DNA of 64,000 nucleotides from WTGU01 sp965200925 (GCA_965200925.1 OZ241738.1:1674001-1738000), one strand, 5' to 3'; counted from the stretch's first letter, positions 52,768 through 62,232 are shown. Notes: a model not told the origin generated them from the sequence alone. A program made the numbers and translations.

Positions 52768-53325
52768 ATGGCCGACCCGGATCTCGACGACCTGGAACGC
52801 CGGATGAACGGCGCCGTGGACGTGCTGCGCAAGGAGCTGGGCGGCCTGCGGACCGGGCGCGCGTCGGCGAGCCTCCTCGAGCCCATCGTCGTGCGCGCCT
52901 ATGACACCGACATGCCCTTGAACCAGCTCGCGACCATCAACGTGCCGGAGCCCCGTATGCTCTCGGTCCAGGTCTGGGATCGGAGTCAGGTGGCGGCCGT
53001 CGAAAAGGCGATCCGCTCCGCCGACCTCGGCCTCAACCCGATCGTCGACGGCCAGTCGCTGCGCATCCCGATTCCCGAGTTGAACGAAGAGCGCCGCCGT
53101 GAACTCGCCAAGGTCGCCAGCAGATACGCGGAGCAAGCGAAGGTGGCGGTGCGCAACGTCCGCCGCGACGGCATGGAGCAACTCAAGAAGATGGAGCGGT
53201 CGGGCGACCTGAGCGAGGACGAATCGCGCCTCTGGTCGCAGGAAATCCAGGAAATGACCGACGCGGTCGTGAAGAAGATGACCGGGATGTTCGAGGCGAA
53301 AGAACGCGAGATCACCCAGGTCTGA
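52768..53325 (+). CDS. frr: Ribosome recycling factor
   Basis: A 185-residue RRF. ELGGLRTGRASASLLEPIVV, INVPEPRMLSVQVWD, LGLNPIVDGQSLRIPIPELNEERRRELAKVA and NVRRDGMEQLKKMERSG are the family blocks of the triple-helix bundle and its beta domain. It splits post-termination ribosomes with EF-G. It lies 10 bp after pyrH and 2 bp before uppS. Confidence 0.97.
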   Translation: MADPDLDDLERRMNGAVDVLRKELGGLRTGRASASLLEPIVVRAYDTDMPLNQLATINVPEPRMLSVQVWDRSQVAAVEKAIRSADLGLNPIVDGQSLRIPIPELNEERRRELAKVASRYAEQAKVAVRNVRRDGMEQLKKMERSGDLSEDESRLWSQEIQEMTDAVVKKMTGMFEAKEREITQV

Positions 53326-53327
53326 CC

Positions 53328-54062
53328 ATGTCCCTCGCCCGTTCGTTCGCCTCCCGGCAGGCCCCGCCTCTCCATGTCGGCATCATCCTGGACGGCAACG
53401 GCCGGTGGGCCAGGGCGCGCGGCCTGCCGCGCATCGCGGGGCACCGGCGCGGTGCCGAGGCCGTGCGGACGGTGCTGAAGGGGTGCCCCGGCCTCGGCGT
53501 CCGCTATCTCACGATCTATGCGTTCTCCTCCGAAAACTGGAAGCGTCCGGCGGGCGAGGTCGAGGACCTCATGGGGATTCTCAAGCTCTACCTGCGGCGC
53601 GAACTCGCCGAATTCAACCGCAACGGGGTGCGCATCGGCTTCATCGGCAACCGTTCGCGGCTGAACGCGGAGATCAGCGGCCTGATCGAGGAAGCCGAGG
53701 AGACCACCCGGCACAACGCCGCCCTCACCCTCACGGTCGCGTTGAACTACGGCGGGCGACAGGAAATCCTCGAGACGACGCGGCGCATCGCCGAACGGGT
53801 CCGCGACGGGGCGCTCGCCGCCGCCGACATCACCGAGGAGACCTTCGAGCGGGCTCTCCAGACCCGCGACCTCCCGGATCCGGACCTGATCATCCGCACC
53901 AGCGGCGAGCAGCGCCTCAGCAATTTCCTGCTCTGGCAGGCGGCCTACACGGAACTGGTCTTCGTGCCCGCGCTGTGGCCCGATTTCACGCTCGACCATC
54001 TCGCCCAGGCGATCGGCGAATTCCAGCGGCGTGAGCGGTGCTACGGCGGAGCCCGCGGCTGA
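53328..54062 (+). CDS. uppS: Isoprenyl transferase (undecaprenyl diphosphate synthase type)
   Basis: A 244-residue cis-prenyltransferase. HVGIILDGNGRWARARGLPRIAGHRRGAEAV near residues 16-46 holds the diphosphate-binding Asp, Asn and Arg. YLTIYAFSSENWKRP, VALNYGGRQEI and PDLIIRTSGEQRLSNFLLWQAAYTELVFVPALWPDF complete the signature. It makes the C55 lipid carrier for wall and envelope glycans. It overlaps cdsA by 25 bp. Confidence 0.96.
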   Translation: MSLARSFASRQAPPLHVGIILDGNGRWARARGLPRIAGHRRGAEAVRTVLKGCPGLGVRYLTIYAFSSENWKRPAGEVEDLMGILKLYLRRELAEFNRNGVRIGFIGNRSRLNAEISGLIEEAEETTRHNAALTLTVALNYGGRQEILETTRRIAERVRDGALAAADITEETFERALQTRDLPDPDLIIRTSGEQRLSNFLLWQAAYTELVFVPALWPDFTLDHLAQAIGEFQRRERCYGGARG

Positions 54063-54901
54063 CCGGGAGCGGTCGCGACTCCCTGGCCCTGCGCGCGGCT
54101 TCGGCCGCCGTCCTCATCCCGCTCGTCCTCGGCACCGCCTATCTCGGCGGCCCGGCCTTCACGGCGCTCGCGGGCGGCGCCGGCCTCCTGGCTTGGCGTG
54201 AATGGCGCCTGCTCTTCGGCCGGCTGGCCTGGGACGCCGCCGGGTTCGCGGGCGTCGCCGGCGTGGCCGCGGCCTGCGCCGCGTTCCAGGCGCTGGGAGC
54301 ACCTGCCGCCGCCATCGCCGCTGGCGTCGCAGCGCTCGCCGTGGCCGCGGCGGAACGGGGGCCGCCGCGGCGGCGCGCCATCGGCATGGCGGGAATCGGG
54401 CTGGCCACGCTCCTCATCGTCGCGACGCTTTCGTTGCGCAGCGACGACGGGGCCGGAAGAGCCACGATCTTCTGGCTGTTCGCTGTGGTCTGGGCGAGCG
54501 ATTCCGGCGCCTATGCGGCGGGGCGTCTGCTGCGCGGCCCCCGGCTGGTGCCGCGCGTGAGCCCCGGCAAGACCTGGACCGGCGGCATCGGCGGCGTGGC
54601 CGCGGCGGTCGGCGCCAGCCTCCTCCTGGGCTGGTTGCTGCCGCTGGCGGGCTGGGTTGCCGAGCGGCCGCCGAGTGTGCCGCTGGCGGTCGCCGGCGCG
54701 GCCTGTTCGCTCGCCGGCCAGCTGGGGGACCTCGCGGAATCGGCGCTGAAACGCCGCGTCGGCGCCGGCGATTCGGGTCGTCTGATCCCCGGGCACGGCG
54801 GCATTCTGGATCGGATCGACGCCTATGCCGCCGCCGCGTTCGTCCTGATCCTGGCGACTCACGCCGGCGCGGCGCGGCCGCCCTGGTCCTATGCGTTCTG
54901 A
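54038..54901 (+). CDS. cdsA: Phosphatidate cytidylyltransferase
   Basis: A 287-residue CDP-diglyceride synthase with about eight membrane segments. The signature region SALKRRVGAGDSGRLIPGHGGILDRIDAYAAAAFV lies at the C-terminus, and VWASDSGAYAAGRLLRGPRLVPRVSPGKTWTGGIGG near 160 is the second conserved part. GTG at 54038 is the likely start, inside uppS. It makes CDP-diacylglycerol for phospholipids. Unusually, dxr, rseP and bamA do not follow; the gene converges on lnt with a 13-bp overlap of the two 3' ends. Confidence 0.93.
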   Translation: MLRRSPRLTGSGRDSLALRAASAAVLIPLVLGTAYLGGPAFTALAGGAGLLAWREWRLLFGRLAWDAAGFAGVAGVAAACAAFQALGAPAAAIAAGVAALAVAAAERGPPRRRAIGMAGIGLATLLIVATLSLRSDDGAGRATIFWLFAVVWASDSGAYAAGRLLRGPRLVPRVSPGKTWTGGIGGVAAAVGASLLLGWLLPLAGWVAERPPSVPLAVAGAACSLAGQLGDLAESALKRRVGAGDSGRLIPGHGGILDRIDAYAAAAFVLILATHAGAARPPWSYAF

Positions 54902-56523
54902 TCAGGCTGCCCGCGTCGTCGCGACCGCGCGGCGGCGATCGTGAGCACGGCGACGCGGGCGGTCGGCACGAGGAGGAGGGCGAGACTCCAGTCGCCGAGC
55001 CGGGCGATGGGCGGGCGCCCAAGCGCCGGCGGCAGGGGAGCATCGAGGATTCCCGTCTCGCCCAGACCCAGGCGCGCCACGACGCGGCCGTAGGAATCAA
55101 CGACGGCGGAAATGCCCGTGTTCGCCGCCCGCACCAGCGGCAAGCCCTCCTCGACGGCGCGCAGGCGGGTGGCCTGGAAATGCTGATAGGGCCCGGCCGT
55201 GTGCCCGAACCAGCCGTCGTTCGTGACGTTGAGAAGCCACGCCGGCCGTGCCGCCGCGGGCACGCCGGAGCGGCCTGACACCACCTCGCCGGGGAAGATC
55301 GCCTCGTAGCAGATCAGCGGGCTGAACGGCGGCAGGCCCGGCAGGGAGAGGGTGCGCGGCCCGGGGCCGGCGGAATGGTCCCGCTCCCCATAGGTCATCG
55401 GCGAGAGATCGAGAAGCGCGCGCAGCGGGATGTATTCGCCGAACGGCACGAGGTGGTGCTTGTCGTAGGTGGCCGCCACGATTCCCGCCTCCGTCAGGGC
55501 GTGGAGGCTGTTCCAGTAGGCCGTCGTGCGCCCGTCCCGCACGGTGCGCCGCGGCGCACCGGCGATCAGATGGCCCTCCGGCGGTGCGGCCTCCGACACG
55601 AAGGCGCGCAGCGGCGCGCTTTCGTCCAGGAAGTAGGTGACCGCCGCCTCCGGCCAGATCACCGCGTCCACCGATTCCAGCCCGGGCCGGCGCGAGAGGC
55701 GGATATGGTGCTCCACGGCGGCGAGCCGCTCGCCCTCCCGCCATTTGAGGGTCTGATCGACATTGGCCTGCACGAGGCGCAGGTGGACTCCCGTCGGCGC
55801 CCGGTCGGGCGCGAGCGCCAGCCGCACTTCGCCGCCGGCCCAGAGCACCGCCAGCAGGCCGAACGCCGCGACCGGCAGGAGCCGGCGTGGCCGGCCCGCG
55901 CGCCCTTCCGCCGACGGCGCGGCCAGCACCGCCGGGGACGCCGCGGCGAGGACGGTCACGAAGCCGAGGCCGTACACGCCGATGAGCGCGACGGCCTGGA
56001 TCATGCCCGACGACGGCGCCCACACCGTGCACATGAGGTTCATCGGAAAGCCGGTGAGGATGTTGCCGCGCAACCATTCCGAGACGCTCCATACGACGGC
56101 GAACGCCAGCACGCGCCCGGCGATCGGCGTCCCCGGCAGCCGGGCGGCGAACGCGGCCAGCGCCGGGAACAGCGCGAAGCCCGCGGAGAGGCCGATCACC
56201 GCCGGCGCGACCAGCCAGCCGAAACGGGAGGGGTCGGTCAGCAGGGCGGCGCCGATCCAGTAGAGACTCGCCAGGAAGTGGGCGAAGCCGAACCACCAGC
56301 CGGCGAGCGCGGCGCGCCACGGCGAACGGCTGCCGTCGATCAGCCACAGGAGGCCGGTAAAGGAAACCACCAGCAGCGGCAGGGCGTGGGCCGGCGGCAG
56401 CGCGGCGGCGGCGGCGGCGCCGAGGGCGGCGGCGAGCGCCGACCGGCGCCAGCCGGCGAGGCCGCCGATGCGGGCCGCCAGCGCCGCCGCACGCACGCCG
56501 AAGGGGTGCCCGGGCGCGCTCAC
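54889..56523 (-). CDS. lnt: Apolipoprotein N-acyltransferase
   Basis: A 544-residue inner-membrane enzyme that adds the third acyl chain to lipoproteins. About seven N-terminal membrane segments are followed by a nitrilase-type domain with Glu in DAVIWPEAAVTYF, Lys in YDKHHLVPFGEYIPL and Cys in PLICYEAIFPGEV, the complete E-K-C triad. LNVTNDGWFGHTAGPYQHFQATRLRAVE is the other hallmark. It overlaps the corC stop by 4 bp (56520-56523) and ends the miaB-phoH-ybeY-corC-lnt operon. Confidence 0.96.
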   Translation of the reverse strand: MSAPGHPFGVRAAALAARIGGLAGWRRSALAAALGAAAAAALPPAHALPLLVVSFTGLLWLIDGSRSPWRAALAGWWFGFAHFLASLYWIGAALLTDPSRFGWLVAPAVIGLSAGFALFPALAAFAARLPGTPIAGRVLAFAVVWSVSEWLRGNILTGFPMNLMCTVWAPSSGMIQAVALIGVYGLGFVTVLAAASPAVLAAPSAEGRAGRPRRLLPVAAFGLLAVLWAGGEVRLALAPDRAPTGVHLRLVQANVDQTLKWREGERLAAVEHHIRLSRRPGLESVDAVIWPEAAVTYFLDESAPLRAFVSEAAPPEGHLIAGAPRRTVRDGRTTAYWNSLHALTEAGIVAATYDKHHLVPFGEYIPLRALLDLSPMTYGERDHSAGPGPRTLSLPGLPPFSPLICYEAIFPGEVVSGRSGVPAAARPAWLLNVTNDGWFGHTAGPYQHFQATRLRAVEEGLPLVRAANTGISAVVDSYGRVVARLGLGETGILDAPLPPALGRPPIARLGDWSLALLLVPTARVAVLTIAAARSRRRGQPDQNA

Positions 56524-57449
56524 GGGTGCCCGGGCGCCGGACGCGGTGCCGTGCGGCTGACGCGAAGCCTCTTGATGCGCCGCGGGTCGGCCTCCAGGAC
56601 CTCGAAGGTGAAACCGCCGGGGTGGGCGATCCGCTCGCCCGCGCGGGGCACCCGTTCGGCGAGTGCGAACACCAGCCCGCCCAACGTGTCCACTGCCTCC
56701 TCGCCGGTGCCGTCGAACAACGAGACCGCGAGGTCGCGCTCGAGTTCGTCGATGCGCAGGCGCGCGTCAGCCTCCACCGCCCCGTCGTCGAGATGGACCA
56801 GGGCGGGGGCTTCCGCCTCGTCGTGCTCGTCCTCGATTTCGCCGACGATCTCCTCGACCAGGTCTTCGATGGTGACCAGCCCGTGGGTCCCGCCATATTC
56901 GTCGACGACCACCGCCATGTGGATGCGGGTCTCGCGCATTTCCTTCAAAAGGTCGGGGACCGGCATGGATTCGGGAACGAAGAGGATGTCGCGCCTGATC
57001 TGGCCCATGTCGAAGGGAACGTCGCCGTCCCAATGCCGCACGACGTCGCGGATGTGGATCATGCCCACGATGTCGTCGAGATCGCCGCGATGGACGGGCA
57101 TGCGCGAGTGGCCGTTCGCCTTGATCGCCGCCACCACCGCGTCGAGCGACGCCGAGATCTCGACCGCCGTGATGTCGTTGCGCGGGATCATGGCGTCTTC
57201 GACGGTCAACTCGCCGAAGCGGAGGAGGTTGAGCAGCAGGTCCCGTTCGTGCGGGCTGATCCGCCCGGCGACGTCGCCTTCCTCCCCGATGATTTCGCCG
57301 AGGGATTCGCGCCAGGAGGCGCTGTGGTCGCGGCCCAGCCCCTTGCGCAGCCAGTTGCGGATGATGCCGACGAGGGACGGGGGGGCGTGGCCTCCCCGGT
57401 CGCCGTCGGCCATGTCGCCTCTAGATGGAGGTTTGTCGTCGTCGCTCAT
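56520..57449 (-). CDS. corC: CorC/TlyC-type CBS-domain protein
   Basis: A 309-residue hemolysin-like protein without the membrane domain. ELTVEDAMIPRNDITAVEI opens a CBS pair (about 85-205; HSRMPVHRGDLDDIVGMIHIRD and VVDEYGGTHGLVTIEDLVEEIVGEIEDEHD). A CorC_HlyC transporter-associated domain follows to the end. The family is linked to Mg2+/Co2+ homeostasis. The ATG at 57449 lies inside the ybeY 3' end (29-bp overlap), typical of this operon. Confidence 0.94.
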   Translation of the reverse strand: MSDDDKPPSRGDMADGDRGGHAPPSLVGIIRNWLRKGLGRDHSASWRESLGEIIGEEGDVAGRISPHERDLLLNLLRFGELTVEDAMIPRNDITAVEISASLDAVVAAIKANGHSRMPVHRGDLDDIVGMIHIRDVVRHWDGDVPFDMGQIRRDILFVPESMPVPDLLKEMRETRIHMAVVVDEYGGTHGLVTIEDLVEEIVGEIEDEHDEAEAPALVHLDDGAVEADARLRIDELERDLAVSLFDGTGEEAVDTLGGLVFALAERVPRAGERIAHPGGFTFEVLEADPRRIKRLRVSRTAPRPAPGHP

Positions 57450-57984
57450 GTTTCCGGCTCCGCGACCGCGGGTCGCGGGGCATGTCTGCAGCGCACAGGG
57501 TAGCGTAGGGATCGCCGATGCCAAGCCCCGACAGGACGCGCGTCTCCAGCCCGCGCATGAGTCGCGCCGCATCGCGCGCGCCATGGTCATGGCCGAGGAG
57601 GTGCAACACGCCGTGAACGACGAGATGGCTCAGCCGGTCCGCGACGGTGACTCGGTCCGCCGCGCTGTCGCGCTGCACCGTCTCGCGGGCCACGACCACG
57701 TCTCCCAACAGCAACGGCATCGCACCGGCCGGCGGCGGGGCCTCCGCCGGCCGCTCGTGGAGCGGGAAGGCGAGGACATCGGTCGCCCGGTCCTGGCCGC
57801 GCCACGCCTTGTTGAGGCGCCGGACGAAGGCGTCGTCGGCCAGGGTCACGCCGAGCGCCGCCGCGCCGGGCAGGTCCGCTTCCGCTTCGAGGGCGGCGGA
57901 CGCGGCGCGGCGGGCCACGGCGGCGGCTTCAGGAAGAGCCGCGGGCCATGCCGGATCGTGGATGCGGATCGCGATCTCGATCAT
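57421..57984 (-). CDS. ybeY: Endoribonuclease YbeY
   Basis: A 187-residue metal-dependent RNase for rRNA processing. HLVVHGVLHLLGHDH gives the three zinc-binding His (HxxxHxxxxxH), and ATDVLAFPLHE and LLGDVVVARETV are the other conserved strands. The last ~25 residues are basic (RSRSRKHERRRQTS) and longer than usual. It starts inside the 3' end of phoH (56-bp overlap). Confidence 0.95.
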   Translation of the reverse strand: MIEIAIRIHDPAWPAALPEAAAVARRAASAALEAEADLPGAAALGVTLADDAFVRRLNKAWRGQDRATDVLAFPLHERPAEAPPPAGAMPLLLGDVVVARETVQRDSAADRVTVADRLSHLVVHGVLHLLGHDHGARDAARLMRGLETRVLSGLGIGDPYATLCAADMPRDPRSRSRKHERRRQTSI

Positions 57985-58966
57985 CGTCGGGCGCGGCGCC
58001 GTAGGCCGCGAGAATGCGCGCCACCAGGGAGTGGCGCATGGCGTCGGCGGGGCCGAAGCGGACGAAGGCGGTGCCGTCCAGCCCTTCGAGCGTCGCCACG
58101 GCATGCCGGAGGCCGGAGCGCGCGCCGGCCGGCAGGTCGACCTGGGTGAGGTCGCCCGTCACCACCATGCGCGACCGCTCGCCGAGGCGGGTCAGGAACA
58201 TCTTCATCTGGAGCGGCGTCGTGTTCTGTGCCTCGTCGAGGATGACGAAGGCCTGGGACAGCGTGCGCCCGCGCATGAACGCGAGCGGGGCGATCTCGAT
58301 CTCCGCCGCTTCCAGGCGGCGAGCCACCAAGTCCGCCGGGAGCATGTCGTAAAGCGCGTCGTAGAGCGGACGCAGATACGGGTCCACCTTGTCCTTCAGG
58401 TCGCCGGGAAGGAAGCCGAGCCGCTCGCCCGCCTCGACGGCGGGCCGCGACAGCACGATGCGTTCGACCCGGCCGGCGAGATAGAGCGACACCGCCATCG
58501 CCACCGCGAGATAGGTCTTGCCGGTGCCTGCCGGGCCGAGCCCGAAGACCAGATCGTTGGCGAGCATCGCACGCACGTAATCGGCCTGGCGTGGCGAGCG
58601 CGGGCTGACGGGGCGTTTGCGCGTGCGGATCACGAGCTCCGGCTCGCCCGCGGCCCGGTCCGCCCGCCCGGACGGGCGGCTCGTTGCCATGCGGATGGCG
58701 CCCTCGACCTCGCCGCCGCTCATCGGCAGGCCGCGCTTGAGTTTGTCGTAGAGATGCCGGAGCACCGCCTCGGTCGCCGCGACCGAGGGCGCGGGCCCGC
58801 TGATCGCGACCTCGTTTCCGCGCGGGCGCACGACGACGCCCAGCGCGTGTTCGAGTCGCGCCAGATGGCGGTCATGATCCCCGAAGAGGAGGGGCAGGAG
58901 GGTGTTGTCGTCGAAGCGAAGCCGCGCGCCGGCGTCGTCGGGCGCCACCTGGGCCGAGCGTCTCAA
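57929..58966 (-). CDS. phoH: PhoH-like ATPase (PhoL type)
   Basis: About 340-345 residues. LRFDDNTLLPLLFGDHDRHL opens the N-terminal domain. GLGPAGTGKTYLAVAMAVSLYL is the Walker A, FVILDEAQNTTPLQMKMFLTRLG the Walker B and MVVTGDLTQVDLP sensor I; GFLPGDLKDKVDPYLRPLYDAL is also typical. No ATG fits: TTG at 58966, overlapping the miaB stop, or GTG at 58948 are the candidates. It is a predicted RNA-associated ATPase that accompanies YbeY in ribosome maturation across bacteria. Confidence 0.92.
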   Translation of the reverse strand: MRRSAQVAPDDAGARLRFDDNTLLPLLFGDHDRHLARLEHALGVVVRPRGNEVAISGPAPSVAATEAVLRHLYDKLKRGLPMSGGEVEGAIRMATSRPSGRADRAAGEPELVIRTRKRPVSPRSPRQADYVRAMLANDLVFGLGPAGTGKTYLAVAMAVSLYLAGRVERIVLSRPAVEAGERLGFLPGDLKDKVDPYLRPLYDALYDMLPADLVARRLEAAEIEIAPLAFMRGRTLSQAFVILDEAQNTTPLQMKMFLTRLGERSRMVVTGDLTQVDLPAGARSGLRHAVATLEGLDGTAFVRFGPADAMRHSLVARILAAYGAAPDDDRDRDPHPRSGMARGSS

Positions 58967-60330
58967 GCCCCGGCCCCTTCCTGCGCGTGCCCGGCCGGCA
59001 CGCCGGCGAGACCGTTGGCCGACGCCTCGACGACGGTCACTTGGGCGACGCTCCCGATCGCCGCGTCGTCGCCTTCCATGTGGAGCCACTGCATCCACGG
59101 GGTGCGGCCGGCGATCAAGCCAGCGCGACGGCCGCGCCGCTCGAACAGCACCGGGACGGTGCGCCCGACCATGCGCGCGTTGAAGTGCCGCTTCTGCTCA
59201 TCGAGCAGGTGCTGAAGACGGCTCAACCGCTCCGCCTTGACCTCCGCCGGGACCTGGCCGGCGCGGGTCGCGGCCGGCGTTCCGGGCCGTGCGCTGTATT
59301 TGAACGAGAAGGCCTGCGCGAACCCGATCGCCCGGACGAGCGCGAGCGTCGCCGCGAAATCCGACTCGGTCTCGCCGGGGAAGCCCACGATGAAGTCGCT
59401 GGACAGCGCGAGCGCCGGCTGCGCGGCGCGGAGGGACTCCACGAGGTGGAGATAGTCGCGAGCGGTGTGGCCGCGGTTCATCGCCGCGAGGACGCGGTCC
59501 GATCCCGATTGCACCGGAAGGTGCAGGAAGGGCATCAGTTTCGGCTCCGCGCCGTGGGCCCGGACGAGGGCCGGGGCCACGTCGCGGGGGTGGGAGGTCG
59601 TGTAGCGGAGCCGCTGGAGGCCCTCGATCCCCGCGAGGCGCCCGATCAGCCCGGCCAGATCGACCTCGTCCGCTCCGCCCGCGCCGTGATAGGCGTTGAC
59701 GTTCTGGCCGAGCAGCACGATCTCGCGCGCCCCGCGGGCGACGAGGCGGCGCGCCTCGGCCGCGACCGCCGCGACCGGTCGGGACTCCTCCGCCCCGCGG
59801 GTGTAGGGCACGACGCAGAACGTGCAGAAGCGGTCGCATCCCTCCTGGACGGTGAGGAACGCCGAGACGCCGCGCCCCGGACGCGCGCCCGCCGCTTCCT
59901 CCGGCAAGCGGTCGAATTTCGATTCCGCCGGCAGGGCCGTATCGACGACGGCGCCTTCGCCGCGCGCCGCGCGCGCGACCATGGCCGGTAGCCGGTGGTA
60001 GGCCTGCGGTCCCACCACGATGTCGACGTAGGGCGCGCGCGCCGCGACTTCCGCCCCTTCCGCCTGGGCGACGCAGCCGGCGACGGCGAGCAGCATCGGT
60101 CGGCCGCCGCGCGCCCGCGCCCGCTTCAGCGCGCGCAGCCGACCGAGCGCGGAATAGACCTTCTCGGCGGCCTTTTCGCGGATGTGGCAGGTGTTGAGAA
60201 CGACCAGATCGGCTTGGTCGATGTCCGCCGTTCCGACGTAACCGAGCGGCGCCAGGACGTCCGCCATGCGGGCGGAGTCGTAGACGTTCATCTGGCAGCC
60301 GAAGGTTTTGACGTAGAGTCTTTTCGCCAC
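58963..60330 (-). CDS. miaB: tRNA-2-methylthio-N6-dimethylallyladenosine synthase
   Basis: A 455-residue radical-SAM methylthiotransferase. Cys in KTFGCQMNVYDS, LNTCHIREKA and VAGCVAQAEG bind the auxiliary [4Fe-4S] cluster, and GCDRFCTFCVVPYTRG holds the radical-SAM Cx3Cx2C motif. A C-terminal TRAM domain (NARMVGRTVPVLFERRG) binds tRNA. It modifies A37 of tRNAs reading UNN codons. It is first in the minus-strand operon leading to lnt. Confidence 0.96.
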   Translation of the reverse strand: MAKRLYVKTFGCQMNVYDSARMADVLAPLGYVGTADIDQADLVVLNTCHIREKAAEKVYSALGRLRALKRARARGGRPMLLAVAGCVAQAEGAEVAARAPYVDIVVGPQAYHRLPAMVARAARGEGAVVDTALPAESKFDRLPEEAAGARPGRGVSAFLTVQEGCDRFCTFCVVPYTRGAEESRPVAAVAAEARRLVARGAREIVLLGQNVNAYHGAGGADEVDLAGLIGRLAGIEGLQRLRYTTSHPRDVAPALVRAHGAEPKLMPFLHLPVQSGSDRVLAAMNRGHTARDYLHLVESLRAAQPALALSSDFIVGFPGETESDFAATLALVRAIGFAQAFSFKYSARPGTPAATRAGQVPAEVKAERLSRLQHLLDEQKRHFNARMVGRTVPVLFERRGRRAGLIAGRTPWMQWLHMEGDDAAIGSVAQVTVVEASANGLAGVPAGHAQEGAGA

Positions 60331-60439
60331 AATCGCGCCGTACCGCGGCGCCTCCCCGGTGGCTCGCCGATCGCGCCGAGCGGCATGGCGGCGACCTTAG
60401 CACCGCCCCCGGCGCTGTCAAGATCGCCCGGGCACCCGC

Positions 60440-61618
60440 TCACGGGGGGAGGCGTGGCGGGCGGCGGGCCAGGACGTCGGGGCCGATTTCGGCGATGCGC
60501 GAAAGCCCGCAGAGGCCCATGGCGAGGTCGATTTCGCGGCGGAAGATGTCGAACATGTGGGCCACGCCGGCCTCGCCCGCGACCGCCAGCCCCCAGAGCT
60601 GCGGCCGCCCGACCAGGCAGCCTTGCGCGCCGAGCGCCAACGCCTTGACGATGTGGACGCCCCGCCTGATGCCGCCGTCGAGGAGGACCGTCGCGCGCCC
60701 GGCCACCGCCTCGGCGACCGCCGGCAGCGCCTCGACCGACGCCGCGACGCCGTCCAGCTGCCGCCCGCCATGGTTGGAGACGATCACCCCGTCGACTCCG
60801 TTGGCCACCGCCTCGGCGGCCTCGGCCGGGTGCAGGATGCCCTTGAGCAGCAGCGGCCCCCGCCACGCTTCGCGCAGCGCGGCCACGTCCCGCCAAGTCA
60901 TGCCGGGGTCGGGGAGCGTCACCATGCGCCCGGCGAGGGCGGTGAGGTCTTCGCGCGCGCCCTCCCGTCTGTAGTTGCCGAAGGTGATCCGGGGGATCGC
61001 CTTCCGCATCCGCAGCAGCCAGGGCAGCTTGAACGCCATCCGTGCCACTTCGCCGGCGGCGAGCCGGGGCGGGATGACGAAGCCGTTGCGGAGGTCGCGC
61101 TCGCGGTTGCCGAGAAGCTGCGTGTCGACGGTCACGACGAGCGCCTCGTATCCCGCTGCCGCCGCCCGCTGCGCCATCTCGCGGGTCAGCGCGCGGTCCT
61201 TGTAGATGTAGGTCTGCATCCAGCGAGGCGCGCCGGTCTCGGCCAGGGCTTCGAGCGTGCAGACCGAGCCGTGGCTCAGGCAGTAGGCGGAGCCGGCGGC
61301 CGCCGCCGCCCGCGCCGACGCGGCCTCGCCGTCCGGCCAGAGCAGCCCGGCCAAGCCGGTGGGCGCGACCACCAGCGGGAGCGCCAGCCGCCGCCCGAAC
61401 AGCGTGACGGAGAGATCGCGCCCGGCCGCGCCGTTCAGCGGCCGGGGCAGCAGCGGGAGCGAGTCGAACGCCGCTTCGTTGCGGCGGAGCGTGCGTTCGT
61501 CGCCCGCCCCGCCGTCGACGAAATCGAAGACCGCGCGCGGCAGCGCCCGCCGGGCTCCGGCCCGCAGTGCCGCGACGTTGACGGCGCGCCGCCGCCAGCG
61601 CGGAGCGCGCGCGCTCAC
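60440..61618 (-). CDS. FMN-dependent alpha-hydroxy-acid oxidase/dehydrogenase
   Basis: A 392-residue TIM-barrel enzyme of the LldD/glycolate-oxidase/mandelate-dehydrogenase family. It starts NVAALRAGARRALPRAVFDFVDGGAGDERTLRRN. APTGLAGLLWPDGE and MQTYIYKDR contact FMN, LKGILHPAEA supplies the Lys, and VIVSNHGGRQLDGV has the catalytic His and Arg. LLDGGIRRGVHIVKALALGA closes the phosphate site. It oxidises L-lactate or a similar 2-hydroxyacid; whether O2 or quinone accepts electrons is not evident. It stands alone. Confidence 0.92.
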   Translation of the reverse strand: MSARAPRWRRRAVNVAALRAGARRALPRAVFDFVDGGAGDERTLRRNEAAFDSLPLLPRPLNGAAGRDLSVTLFGRRLALPLVVAPTGLAGLLWPDGEAASARAAAAAGSAYCLSHGSVCTLEALAETGAPRWMQTYIYKDRALTREMAQRAAAAGYEALVVTVDTQLLGNRERDLRNGFVIPPRLAAGEVARMAFKLPWLLRMRKAIPRITFGNYRREGAREDLTALAGRMVTLPDPGMTWRDVAALREAWRGPLLLKGILHPAEAAEAVANGVDGVIVSNHGGRQLDGVAASVEALPAVAEAVAGRATVLLDGGIRRGVHIVKALALGAQGCLVGRPQLWGLAVAGEAGVAHMFDIFRREIDLAMGLCGLSRIAEIGPDVLARRPPRLPP

Positions 61619-61786
61619 CCGCCCGCCACGGCGGAGGCGTCACGACCGCAGCGGGCCGGCATCCAACGTTCCTTCCATTCCCGATGTCGATACTGCGGAG
61701 CACCGCCCCGACCGGTCAAGGGCGCGCGGCTGACGGGCGGTGCGCGCCTCGCTAGACTGCACGGGGAAGCGATGGGGAGGCTCGGC

Positions 61787-62200
61787 ATGGCCTACTGGCT
61801 CTTGAAGTCGGAACCGGGAAGCTGGTCGTGGGAGGATCAGATGCGCGACGGCGTCACCGAGTGGGACGGCGTGCGCAACCATCAGGCCGACAACAACATG
61901 AAGGCCATGAGGCGCGGCGACCGCTGCTTCTTCTACCACTCGGTCAAGGCGAAGGAGATCGTCGGCGTCGTCGAGGTGGTGCGGGAGCACTACCCGGACC
62001 CGAGCGACGCGAGCGGCCGCTTCGGCATGGTTGACGTGAAGGTGGTGATGCCCGCGCGCCGGCCGGTTTCGTTGAAGGAGATCAAGGCGGCGCCGGCGCT
62101 GCAAGACATGGCGCTCGTGCGCCAGTCGCGCCTTTCCGTAAGCCCCGTCACCCCGGCGGAGTGGAAGCACCTCTGCACCATGGCCGGAATCGCGGCGTAG
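61787..62200 (+). CDS. EVE-domain protein
   Basis: A 137-residue EVE (PUA-like) protein: MAYWLLKSEPGSWSWEDQ, GVRNHQADNNMKAMRRGDRCFFYHS and KEIVGVVEVVREHYPDPSD are the conserved blocks that form the modified-base pocket. EVE proteins are thought to read modified cytosines in DNA or modified RNA; in bacteria stand-alone copies often lie in housekeeping contexts. An upstream in-frame ATG at 61772 is possible. It ends before a strong shared terminator. Confidence 0.9.
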   Translation: MAYWLLKSEPGSWSWEDQMRDGVTEWDGVRNHQADNNMKAMRRGDRCFFYHSVKAKEIVGVVEVVREHYPDPSDASGRFGMVDVKVVMPARRPVSLKEIKAAPALQDMALVRQSRLSVSPVTPAEWKHLCTMAGIAA

Positions 62201-62232
62201 CGCCGCCTCCGGCGCCGGGAGTCCCGTTCAGA

